Assembly: GCA_903881475.1 (NCBI GenBank) | Contig: CAIRTK010000023.1 | Location: 1 to 58,232, forward strand | Length of the DNA: 58,232 nucleotides | Direction: 5' to 3' | Origin: an uncultured Opitutia bacterium | Lineage (GTDB): Bacteria; Verrucomicrobiota; Verrucomicrobiia; Opitutales; Opitutaceae | Part shown: in pieces, positions 51,404 to 58,232 of the stretch | How positions within the stretch are numbered: position 1 is the stretch's first letter | How the letters are laid out: every line of letters begins with the position of its first letter | Notes under the pieces: generated by a model | What the model was told of the DNA's origin: nothing | Databases searched by the model: none | What the model saw: only the letters and a program-made list of their open reading frames with translations | Program-made: the position numbers and the translations under genes

Positions 51404-51680
51404 CCGCGGCGTGGGATCTCGGTTGCAGGCGAAAGGAGAATGGAGAAAAGAGCGGGGATGAAGAGGAGTCCTTCAGGCGCTGGAACGCGCCAGTAGCAGC
51501 CGACGTGAGGAGGCTGGGTTTGGGGCGAGCCTCGGTCGCTTGAACCGCCCAATTTAATCCTTGGCCCTTATGCCTGTCTCCCTTCCCGCCTTGCCTCTTT
51601 CCATCAACCGGGTTCCCAGTGTTGCCTGCCCCGGTTTCGTCTGTTGAACCCCTTGCCCGCAACTTTATTCCATTCCTCTC
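51404..51680. repeat. 277-nt gap with GTAGCAGCC repeat copy 2
   Basis: At 51476-51491 there is a GGCGC/GCGCC hairpin, then at 51493-51516 a GTAG-headed palindrome (GTAGCAGCCGACGTGAGGAG...). This is one mismatch from the copy at 5495-5521. The rest (51517-51680) shows no feature; it may hold the promoter of the following DUF2127 gene. Confidence 0.6.
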
Positions 51681-52184
51681 GTGATTTCCCGCACCGCATC
51701 CCGCACCATGGTCAAGTCGGTGGCCATTTTCGAAGCCATCAAGGGTGGCATCGTGCTGCTGGCGGGTTTTGGCGTGCTCTCCCTCCTGCACCGCGATCTC
51801 CGGGCGCTGGCGCTTGCACTGGTGGGCCGGCTGCACCTGAACCCGGCGAAGCATTATGCCAGCGTCTTCGTGGAGGCGGCCTCCCGCGTCACGGACAGCC
51901 GGCTCTGGTTCATCGCCGGCTTCGGCTTCATTTATGCGGCGTTTCGGTTCACCGAGGCTTACGGCCTGTGGAAGGCCAAGGCCTGGGGCGAGTGGCTCGC
52001 GTTGCTCAGCGGCGCGATTTACCTGCCCATCGAGTTTTATGAGCTGATGGACCGTTTCACTTGGATCAGGATCAGCGCCTTTGCCCTCAACCTGGTCGTG
52101 GTGATCCTGATGGCCGTGGTGCTGTGGCAGAACAAGCAGCGTCGCTGTCCGCCGGAGCCCGCGCCGGATCTTCCCGCCCATTGA
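51681..52184 (+). CDS. DUF2127 family membrane protein
   Basis: This 167-aa protein has four predicted membrane helices (VAIFEAIKGGIVLLAGFGVL, SRLWFIAGFGFIYAAFRF, WGEWLALLSGAIYLPIEFYEL, ISAFALNLVVVILMAVVLW). The motif WKAKAWGEWLALLSGAIYLPIEFYEL is characteristic of DUF2127. The start could be GTG 51681 or ATG 51708 (MVKSVAIFEAIKG). Neither has an obvious ribosome site, and the ATG gives a tighter fit to the first helix. Function is unknown. Confidence 0.85.
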   Translation: MISRTASRTMVKSVAIFEAIKGGIVLLAGFGVLSLLHRDLRALALALVGRLHLNPAKHYASVFVEAASRVTDSRLWFIAGFGFIYAAFRFTEAYGLWKAKAWGEWLALLSGAIYLPIEFYELMDRFTWIRISAFALNLVVVILMAVVLWQNKQRRCPPEPAPDLPAH

Positions 52185-52295
52185 GCCCGCAGACGGTCCT
52201 GGCGCAAGTCCCGGTCCGCAGCCTCGAGGAGCGCACGCTGGATCGGGGCTCGCCGCCTGCGCCAGCATTCGCCCGCGACCGGGGCGGCCGCAGGC

Positions 52296-52649
52296 TCACG
52301 GTCCGTACGTGATGGTGCGGAGACCCGCCACGCCGCTGATCGTGAGCGTCGTGCCCTGCGTGAAGCTGTCGGGATAGCTTTCATGGGCGATCAGGTTCAG
52401 GGCCTTCACGTAGTTCGACGGCCCCACGATGTCGTCGATGGCCACCGTAGAGTTGCCGCTCTCCAGGAAATATTGGTCCGCCGCGGACGAGAGCTGGCGG
52501 GCGTTGTTGAGGACCGCCTTGTCCTGTGCGGACTGCCGAATCCGGTTGAACGCCGGCAGTGCCATCGCCGCCAGCAAACTGATGATGGTTACGACGATCA
52601 TCAGTTCGACGAGAGTGAAGCCCGGGACGGAACTGGAGATGGGCTTCAT
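52296..52649 (-). CDS. type IV pilin-like/pseudopilin protein
   Basis: This 117-aa protein begins MKPISSSVPGFTLVELMIVVTIISLLAAMALPAFNRI, a class III signal. Prepilin peptidase would cut after Gly10, leaving N-methyl-Phe, with Glu at +5. The hydrophobic helix continues into a short globular domain (~60 aa after the helix). It could be a minor pilin, a type II secretion pseudopilin or one of the many verrucomicrobial solo pilins. No secretion genes are adjacent. It converges with the DUF2127 gene and diverges from the phosphatase gene across 247 bp. Confidence 0.92.
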   Translation of the reverse strand: MKPISSSVPGFTLVELMIVVTIISLLAAMALPAFNRIRQSAQDKAVLNNARQLSSAADQYFLESGNSTVAIDDIVGPSNYVKALNLIAHESYPDSFTQGTTLTISGVAGLRTITYGP

Positions 52650-52896
52650 GGCTATGCCGCGTCGAGCCGGCGCGACAACGATCCATGTTTATCGGCACGG
52701 TTTGCCGGAAGCAAAGTGAAACCTCCGGCAGTGGCGTTTCCTGGAGGCGGACTCCGGCTAGGGAGGATTACCCATGCGCTGGGCCCGACTCCAGGCTGGC
52801 GTTGTGCCGTGCAGCCATGACTCCGATCTCTCAAAGACACCTTGAAAGACGCCGGTTCCGCACCAAGACACCGGGCTGCACGTTCACCCACAATCC
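52650..52896. promoter_or_regulatory. divergent region with strong GCCGGA-rich secondary structure
   Basis: The 247-bp region between the pilin and phosphatase genes contains three successive stems on either strand: CGGC/GCCG (52693-52707), GCCGGA/TCCGGC (52704-52729, 14-nt loop), and CTGGAG/CTCCGG (52741-52757). The order resembles a cis-acting RNA leader. No known riboswitch consensus was matched. Both gene promoters must be here. Confidence 0.4.
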
Positions 52897-53610
52897 ATGA
52901 AACGTCCTCTTTTGTTCGCGGGAATGGCCTCGGCCTTCCTGTTTCTAACTGCGGCTTTGACCGTCGCCCCCGGTGCGCCGGCCGTCCCGCCGGCTTCACC
53001 TGCGGTGACGCCGGGTTTCACGCGGACGATCTATTTGGTCCGACACGGGGAGTACGACCTCAAGCCGGAGGGCGATGAGGACGTGATCAATGGACTGACG
53101 CCGCTGGGGTTCATGCAGGCCCGTTTGATCGCAGCCCGGCTTCGGGGAATGCCGGTGGAGTTTTCATCGCTCACGTCGAGCACCATGACCCGCGCGCGCC
53201 AGACGGCGGAGGTTATCGGCGAATCGTTTCCGCGGCTCAAGCTGCAGACCACGCCGCAGTTGCGCGAATGTCTGCCGCGCACGCGACGCATAGAGGCCAT
53301 GAAAGGGGCCACTCCGGCGGAACTCGATGCCGCGGAGGCCCAGCTCAACCAGGCCTTTGCGACTTGGTTTGTCCCGGCCCGGGGCGCCAACCAGCGCGAC
53401 ATCATTGTCTGCCACGGCAACGTGATCCGCTATTTTGTCATGAAGGCCCTGGGCGTGGATCCGCAGGCCTGGTTGGGGCTGTCCGTTGCCCACTGCAGCC
53501 TCACGATCATCCAGGTGTCGCCATCCGGCGCCTTCAAGGTGCTCGCGGTGGGTGATAGCGGACACATTCCGCCCAAGCTCCTGAGTGGCCTCGCCCACAC
53601 CCATGATTAA
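52897..53610 (+). CDS. secreted histidine phosphatase family protein
   Basis: This 237-aa protein has a signal peptide (MKRPLLFAGMASAFLFLTAALTVAPGAPA) and a phosphoglycerate-mutase-like domain. The phosphohistidine is H50 in IYLVRHGEYD. SSTMTRARQTAEVIGESF carries the conserved Arg, and the second catalytic His is in IIVCHGNVIRYF. The layout is close to PGAM5-like or SixA-type phosphatases. Export predicts a periplasmic role, perhaps on phosphoproteins or organic phosphates. Confidence 0.88.
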   Translation: MKRPLLFAGMASAFLFLTAALTVAPGAPAVPPASPAVTPGFTRTIYLVRHGEYDLKPEGDEDVINGLTPLGFMQARLIAARLRGMPVEFSSLTSSTMTRARQTAEVIGESFPRLKLQTTPQLRECLPRTRRIEAMKGATPAELDAAEAQLNQAFATWFVPARGANQRDIIVCHGNVIRYFVMKALGVDPQAWLGLSVAHCSLTIIQVSPSGAFKVLAVGDSGHIPPKLLSGLAHTHD

Positions 53611-53809
53611 ATTAACGGCTTTCCGGCCTTTGTCCCGGGCCGGGCGGCCGTTCCTCCTTAGATAGGGCCGTGAAATTCCCGCACCCCCAATCTCGTTCAA
53701 AGCGCAATCCCCTCGGGCATACACTCCCGCGCGGGCGCAGTCTTTTTTGGCGGATTGGCTGCGCCTGAATCCAACGAGTAGTTTGGCCAGTTCCTTTGGC
53801 GGAGTGTTG

Positions 53810-55033
53810 CTACTTCGAATCGCCGATCTCTTCGACGATCCGTCGCCAAAGGGTGACGTCCATGTGGTGCACTTTGGCCGCCCGCTCGTACTCGATCGCG
53901 ATGGGTGGATTCTTTTGGTTCCAGTTGGCTGCGGTTTGCAGGCCGAAATGAGCGTCAACCCGAAGCAATCGGCATGGATAAGCTTTCTGGTAGAGACTGC
54001 GAACAAGCAGGTAGCCGTCGGGCAGCAGGATCATCTGTACGGAAGTGTTCTGGAAATCATCGCTGAATGTGATGCTGCGAAAAGACGCGTCGGGCTTTAA
54101 TCCAAAGAACGCCGCCACGCCCGGTGGCAGCGTGTAATCATGGCCATCCGCGCCCTTGGCCATCTGGCGCAAGCGGTCAATTTGGGCTGAAGTGATCAAT
54201 TCCGCCGGCGAAGGAATCACCTCGAAGCTGTCGCCCGAGGCAGTCAGATGACGGATCTCATAAGCCTTTCCGTCCACTTGGAAAGGCAGGTTGGCGGGAA
54301 AGAGCGGTTGCACGACCAGTTTCTGGTCCACCTGCCGTTGGACTTTGCCCACTCCTGCGGTGTCGACGAATAGCTGGATCGTGGGCGTGGCCATGCTGGT
54401 GGCTGACAGGCGCTCACCGCCGTCGCTGTCCATGTTGCGGAAATCTCCCGAGCCGATCTCATCGATAAGCGTCACGGGATAGGTTTTACCATCCAAGGTG
54501 ATGTTCCCGATCCTCGCATAGTCCGGATAGTAAAACATCACGGTCTTGAACTGCTCGTAGCGTGGAGAGCCACGGACGAAGCGATAGAGGCAGATATGCA
54601 GGCCAACGGGCTCCTTGCCGTAATTCACGAGGGGATCGGCTCCGGTCAGGTACGTGGCGATCGCTCCTTTGATCACGATGGGTTTCAACTCGAGCGGAGC
54701 ATCGTCGGTCAGGTCGCCGTTGCCATTGGCGTCGAAGAAAATTCGCAGCGGACCGTCTTCGGGTTCATCGACGATGACGGCGAAGGTGTTGGGCCAGTCG
54801 GTCGGGCCGACCTTCACCACGCCGTAAAGCGGGGCCTTCAAGTCAGGCGGCACCACCTTGATTGTCGCGGGACGGGTCGCGGACAGGGCGATGCTGGCGG
54901 GAATGTAGAATCCGAGCCGCTGGTTCACCGCACCGCTGGTCAGCCACTCGAGTCGAACGACCTCAGCTTGGGCGATGATCGCGGCCAGGCAAAGCACCGC
55001 GCAGGGAAGCAGAATGCGGGAGCGGGGATTCAT
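53810..55033 (-). CDS. secreted hypothetical protein with DxNGNGD motif
   Basis: From ATG 55033 this 407-aa protein has a signal peptide (MNPRSRILLPCAVLCLAAIIAQA). Its recognisable features are FFDANGNGDLTDDAPLEL (~residue 100), an EF-hand-like calcium loop typical of dockerin-type or secreted proteins, and DSDGGERL (~residue 205). No enzyme family was recognised. Its start overlaps the stop of the upstream membrane-protein gene by 4 nt (ATGA), so the two are translationally coupled and may act together at the envelope. Confidence 0.7.
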   Translation of the reverse strand: MNPRSRILLPCAVLCLAAIIAQAEVVRLEWLTSGAVNQRLGFYIPASIALSATRPATIKVVPPDLKAPLYGVVKVGPTDWPNTFAVIVDEPEDGPLRIFFDANGNGDLTDDAPLELKPIVIKGAIATYLTGADPLVNYGKEPVGLHICLYRFVRGSPRYEQFKTVMFYYPDYARIGNITLDGKTYPVTLIDEIGSGDFRNMDSDGGERLSATSMATPTIQLFVDTAGVGKVQRQVDQKLVVQPLFPANLPFQVDGKAYEIRHLTASGDSFEVIPSPAELITSAQIDRLRQMAKGADGHDYTLPPGVAAFFGLKPDASFRSITFSDDFQNTSVQMILLPDGYLLVRSLYQKAYPCRLLRVDAHFGLQTAANWNQKNPPIAIEYERAAKVHHMDVTLWRRIVEEIGDSK

Positions 55034-55404
55034 GGTGCGAAGGGAAGGAGCGGAGGGTGCGGTTCCGCCGGGCCTAGAGATCGTAGCCCTTGCTGGCGCA
55101 GGAAGGAGCGGAGCCAGAGGTAATATCCGACGGCACCGGCGACGATGGAAAGCATGACCGCGATAAAAATCCATTCTCGCCACGGCCGTGGCATGCGGCC
55201 ATCGGGACTGGGAGCCGATACTGAAGCGGGCCCGATGGGGAGCAAGGCCACGGCGCCAAGCAGGACAAACACGGCGGATAAAACGATCCCCTTGAGGCTC
55301 AGGCTCACATCGGGACAGCTGTTGACGGCCGCATGCCGAGGCAGGTAACCGAAGGCAAATAATCCCAGTGAGCCGGTCATCAGGATCACGACCCCGAAGA
55401 CCAT
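55030..55404 (-). CDS. small membrane protein coupled to the secreted protein
   Basis: This 124-aa protein starts at ATG 55404 (MVFGVVILMTGSLGLFAFGYL). It has three hydrophobic helices: ~2-20, ~40-60 (GIVLSAVFVLLGAVALLPIG) and ~80-98 (WIFIAVMLSIVAGAVGYYLWL). A short basic/Pro-rich tail follows. It belongs to no family I recognise. The TGA stop overlaps the downstream ATG. An upstream frame to 55617 contains no extra recognisable sequence and is not included. Confidence 0.65.
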   Translation of the reverse strand: MVFGVVILMTGSLGLFAFGYLPRHAAVNSCPDVSLSLKGIVLSAVFVLLGAVALLPIGPASVSAPSPDGRMPRPWREWIFIAVMLSIVAGAVGYYLWLRSFLRQQGLRSLGPAEPHPPLLPFAP

Positions 55405-55638
55405 AGGGTTTCGCTTGGATGTCTCCGCCACGACAGTCCGACAGTGATTGCCTCGGTTGTACGTGTCGAATGGGAAAAACTTCGCTGAAGCCCGCAGCGT
55501 CTTGTGGGGAAGGATTCGGCCCGGCGATGGGCGAGAAGGCAGCATACGCGCATGCTGCTGGCGAAATTGCTTGTCACTCTTCCCGGGCAAAGCGTAATAC
55601 CCAGCACTCGTTCCCACACGATAACAGCCCTTTTTTTT

Positions 55639-55714
55639 GCCGAGCTAGCTCAGTTGGTAGAGCAACGCTTTCGTAAAGCGTGGGTCGTCGGTTCAAATCC
55701 GATGCTCGGCTCCA
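55639..55714 (+). tRNA. tRNA-Thr, anticodon CGU
   Basis: The 76-nt cloverleaf has acceptor GCCGAGC/GCTCGGC, D arm GCTC-AGTTGGTA-GAGC, anticodon stem ACGCT/AGCGT with loop TTCGTAA (anticodon CGT), T arm GTCGG-TTCAAAT-CCGAT, then T and encoded CCA. Eight T residues lie just upstream (55631-55638). No integrase or direct repeat was found beside it. Confidence 0.96.
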
Positions 55715-55750
55715 TTTCCCATCCCCGCCCGGTTCGCCGCGGCGGGGATT

Positions 55751-56434
55751 TCAGTTGTCCGAGATCCGGTCGTCGGGAAGTCCGCCCTGAAGCCTCTGGC
55801 GCAGCCGGATCGTCTCGATGTCCGCGCGCAGCTGCCGGGAAAAAAGCTCAAGCCGGCGGCCCACGTTCAGCGTCTCCAGGAGCCGCTGTTTCAAGGCGCT
55901 GTTCTCGCACAGGCTGAAGGCCGCGAGGTCGATGAAGACTTCCGGGTCCTCGACGGTCCGGAGAAATTCCGCCATCTCCGCCGGTACCGGCGCGCCGAAT
56001 TTCTGCTTGAGCGTGATCAGCCGGGCGAGCTCGGTGCGGAGGCGGAGGTTTTCGGCCGGGTCGGTGACAGGTTCGCTCGCCAGGGCGCGGATGCGGACGC
56101 GCCGGTAGGGCTCGTCGGTCAGAATCTCCGTGAATTCCACCCGGCAGATTCCCTGCAGCAGGAGGTTGGACGTGCCGTTGTCGTTCTTCTGGCAGGCCCG
56201 GACGATGCCGACGCTCGCGATGCGGTGGGGCGGTTCAAACTGGCCCGCCTGGTCGGCCAGCTTGGGATTGAGGCCGGTGACCGCGAAGAGGCGGTTGGTG
56301 GCGAGGACATCCCGCAGCATATTCCGGTAACGCGGTTCGAAGATATGGAGCGGCAGGAGGGCCTGCGGAAAGAACGTCATGTTGGGCAGCGTCATCACCG
56401 GTACTTCGTCCGGCAGCGTGATTTCCATCTCCAT
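55751..56434 (-). CDS. stand-alone LON substrate-binding domain protein
   Basis: This 227-aa protein matches the N-terminal LON domain of Lon protease: VPVMTLPNMTFFPQALLPLHIFEPRYRNMLRD, HRIASVGIVRACQKNDNGTSNLLLQGICRVEF, PYRRVRIRAL. A C-terminal helical part follows. There is no AAA ATPase or protease domain. Such proteins are widespread, with possible chaperone or quality-control roles, but their function is not settled. It is divergent from dnaK across 211 bp, which is a suggestive context. Confidence 0.88.
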   Translation of the reverse strand: MEMEITLPDEVPVMTLPNMTFFPQALLPLHIFEPRYRNMLRDVLATNRLFAVTGLNPKLADQAGQFEPPHRIASVGIVRACQKNDNGTSNLLLQGICRVEFTEILTDEPYRRVRIRALASEPVTDPAENLRLRTELARLITLKQKFGAPVPAEMAEFLRTVEDPEVFIDLAAFSLCENSALKQRLLETLNVGRRLELFSRQLRADIETIRLRQRLQGGLPDDRISDN

Positions 56435-56645
56435 GTCGACATGATAGGAGATCCTTTGCGAAATTCAACTGTGCCAGCGCTGTCACACTTGTGCGGTGCG
56501 CGCAGTAATGGTGCGCCAAAGTGGCCTGTTTGAGGGTCGGTGGAGGCGCCTGGTTTGGCCTCTGAAATCTTTTAAATATCAGTATATGAATACTTAAAAA
56601 AACTGACGGAATGCAGGCATGAGCATTGCTCAATGGTTGATCTCT
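56435..56645. promoter_or_regulatory. divergent LON-domain/dnaK promoter region
   Basis: This region must hold both promoters. It shows an AT-rich patch at ~56570-56600 with a palindrome AGTAT-ATGA-ATACT (56581-56594) and a TGAGCA-T-TGCTCA palindrome at 56620-56632 next to the dnaK start. No CIRCE element (TTAGCACTC-N9-GAGTGCTAA) was seen, so HrcA control is not evident. Confidence 0.5.
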
Positions 56646-58232
56646 ATGAGCAAAATTTTAGGCATCGATCTCGGCACCACCAACTCCTGTATGGCCGTCA
56701 TGGAAGGCGGCGAGCCCGTGGTCATTCCCAACGCTGAAGGCGCCCGCACGACGCCCTCGGTCGTCGCATTCACCAAATCGGGCGAGCGTCTCGTCGGCCA
56801 GGCCGCGAAACGCCAGGCCGTCACCAACCCGCGCAACACGGTGTTTTCCGCCAAGCGGCTGATCGGCCGCAAATTTTCCGAAATCAGCGCCGAGGCCAAG
56901 AACATGCCGTTCAAGGTCGTCGAGGGCAAAAACGGCGACGCTTACATCGAGGTCCAGTCCGGCGAGAAGACCGAACAATTCGCGCCGCAGCAGATCGCGG
57001 CCTTCGTCCTCGGCAAGCTGAAGGCCGATGCCGAGGCGTTCCTCGGTGAAAAGGTCACGCAGGCCGTGATCACCGTGCCCGCCTATTTCAACGATTCGCA
57101 ACGCCAGGCCACGAAGGATGCCGGCAAGATCGCCGGCCTCGACGTGCTCCGCATCATCAACGAGCCGACGGCGGCCTCGCTCGCCTACGGTCTCGACAAG
57201 AAGAAGGACGAGAAGATCGCGGTGTTCGACCTGGGTGGCGGCACGTTCGACGTGTCCGTGCTCGAGATCGGCGACGGCGTCTTCGAGGTGAAGGCGACCA
57301 ACGGCGACACGCACCTCGGCGGTGACAACTGGGACGACGCCCTCATTGGCTGGCTCGTCGATACTTTCAAAAAGGAAAACGGCATCGATCTCCGCAAGGA
57401 CCCGATGGCACTCCAGCGCCTGAAGGAAGAGGCCGAGAAGGCCAAGATCGCGCTGTCCTCCACTCAGTCCGTGGACATCAACCTGCCATTCATCACGGCA
57501 GACGCGTCCGGCCCGAAGCACCTGAACGTGCAGCTCAGCCGCGCGAAGATGGAGCAGATCTGCGACCCACTCTTCGAGCGCTGCATCGCGCCGTTCAAGA
57601 GCTGCCTCAAGGACGCGGCCCTCACCTCCGCCCAGATCGACGAGCTGGTGCTGGTCGGCGGCATGACCCGCATGCCCAAGGTCGTGGAGATCGCCAAGAA
57701 CCTGGGCGGCAAGCCGCCGCATCAGGGCGTGAATCCCGACGAAGTCGTCGCCGTGGGCGCCGCCATCCAGGGCGGCGTGCTGAAGGGCGACGTCCGCGAC
57801 GTACTGCTCCTCGACGTCACCCCGCTTACCCTCGGCATCATGACCGCCGGCGACGTGTCGACGGCGATGATCCCGCGCAACACCACCATTCCCTCGAAGA
57901 AGACGCAGGTTTTCTCGACCTACAGCGACAACCAGCCGGGCGTCGAGATCGTCGTCCTTCAGGGCGAGCGTTCGATGGCCAAGGACAACAAGACGCTGGG
58001 CACGTTCAAGCTCGACGGCATCCCGCCGGCGCCCCGCGGCGCCCCGCAGATCGAGGTCACCTTTGACATCGATGCGAACGGCATCCTCCACGTTTCCGCG
58101 AAGGAGAAAACCACCGGCAAAGAGCAGCGCATCTCCATCCAGGGCAGCTCCGGTCTCAGCAATGACGAGATCGAAAAAGCCAAGCGCGATGCCGAGGAGC
58201 ACGCCGAGGAAGACCGCAAGCGCAAGGAGTCC
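56646..58232 (+). CDS. dnaK: molecular chaperone DnaK (Hsp70), 5' portion
   Basis: DnaK binds unfolded polypeptides with ATP-driven cycles, with DnaJ and GrpE. The 529 visible residues begin [42 protein letters not shown] and include [50 protein letters not shown] and [12 protein letters not shown]. The substrate-binding domain is entered ([31 protein letters not shown]). LGIMTAGDV differs from the usual LGIETxGGV. An in-frame ATG at 56619 would add nine residues. The gene runs off the window end. Confidence 0.95.
   Translation, partial: MSKILGIDLGTTNSCMAVMEGGEPVVIPNAEGARTTPSVVAFTKSGERLVGQAAKRQAVTNPRNTVFSAKRLIGRKFSEISAEAKNMPFKVVEGKNGDAYIEVQSGEKTEQFAPQQIAAFVLGKLKADAEAFLGEKVTQAVITVPAYFNDSQRQATKDAGKIAGLDVLRIINEPTAASLAYGLDKKKDEKIAVFDLGGGTFDVSVLEIGDGVFEVKATNGDTHLGGDNWDDALIGWLVDTFKKENGIDLRKDPMALQRLKEEAEKAKIALSSTQSVDINLPFITADASGPKHLNVQLSRAKMEQICDPLFERCIAPFKSCLKDAALTSAQIDELVLVGGMTRMPKVVEIAKNLGGKPPHQGVNPDEVVAVGAAIQGGVLKGDVRDVLLLDVTPLTLGIMTAGDVSTAMIPRNTTIPSKKTQVFSTYSDNQPGVEIVVLQGERSMAKDNKTLGTFKLDGIPPAPRGAPQIEVTFDIDANGILHVSAKEKTTGKEQRISIQGSSGLSNDEIEKAKRDAEEHAEEDRKRKES

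Noticed and set aside
52691-52775. A GEMM-I (c-di-GMP) riboswitch on the plus strand
   Set aside because: Some words resemble the class (GCAAAG, TCCGG, TTACC) but the conserved GCAAACC-GAAA-GACGCAAAG core is missing; kept only as a structured leader.
56435-56645. A CIRCE element before dnaK
   Set aside because: No TTAGCACTC-N9-GAGTGCTAA sequence; only two unrelated short palindromes were found.
1-58232. CRISPR arrays, rRNA genes or a replication origin
   Set aside because: No regularly spaced direct repeats with unique spacers, no rRNA sequence and no DnaA-box cluster were seen; the repeats here are inverted and intergenic.

Overview
The window is a GC-rich bacterial chromosome segment. It most resembles a member of the Verrucomicrobiota, probably Opitutaceae. 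This is inferred from the DUF1501/DUF1800 secreted pair, the heparinase-like and GH38 enzymes, a G|FTLVELMIVV-type pilin, and the style of intergenic repeats. No rRNA or other direct taxonomic marker is present.

Layout. Positions 1-3259 are housekeeping: the 3' half of pyrG, kdsA, an orphan lipoyl/E3-binding protein and rsmE. Positions 3582-9365 hold a cytochrome c/PQQ-type dehydrogenase fusion and a convergent DUF1800-DUF1501 operon of exported proteins. A tRNA-Leu(CAA) at 9532 carries a 1.4-kb mini integrative element, consisting of a tyrosine recombinase and one tiny ORF bounded by a 16-bp direct repeat. Positions 11032-19609 hold folC, an SDR with an altered active site, lysA-like, galT, an inositol-monophosphatase-family gene, a galactokinase-like GHMP kinase and a ROK kinase. 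Positions 20006-26825 form a polysaccharide or sugar utilisation block: a Tat-exported heparinase-like protein, two paralogous SSS transporters and a cysteine hydrolase. The minus-strand block 26927-32085 holds two tandem secreted beta-propellers and a desaturase. A PLP sugar aminotransferase gene follows. Next comes a receiver gene with a 650-aa membrane protein that looks like a PqqD/RRE domain, an inactive site-2-protease core and tandem cNMP domains (33710-36118).

Positions 36329-48104 are an accessory metabolic region with two PhyH dioxygenases, a pentapeptide protein, a GH38 alpha-mannosidase, an AraC regulator, a second DegT aminotransferase and two amidohydrolases. Divergently from these lie an epimerase-like gene, a DapA-like aldolase and an M20 peptidase. 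The right end holds a truncated lipocalin-like ORF, an SBP-PAS-PAS hybrid histidine kinase, a DUF2127 membrane protein, a pilin, a secreted histidine phosphatase, a two-gene secreted/membrane operon, tRNA-Thr(CGU), a LON-domain protein and the 5' part of dnaK.

The most distinctive non-genic signal is the repeat landscape. REP/REPIN-like palindromes carry a GTAG or GTGG head. A second class is imperfect hairpins built from degenerate 8-10-nt words (CACGAAG, GGAGGTAACGGAG, CGCGAAT, TTCGAA, GCGCAAAG). These sit in nearly every intergenic gap in the left three quarters of the window. At three loci one hairpin family is nested inside another, and several genes take their stop codon, or even their start, from a repeat arm.
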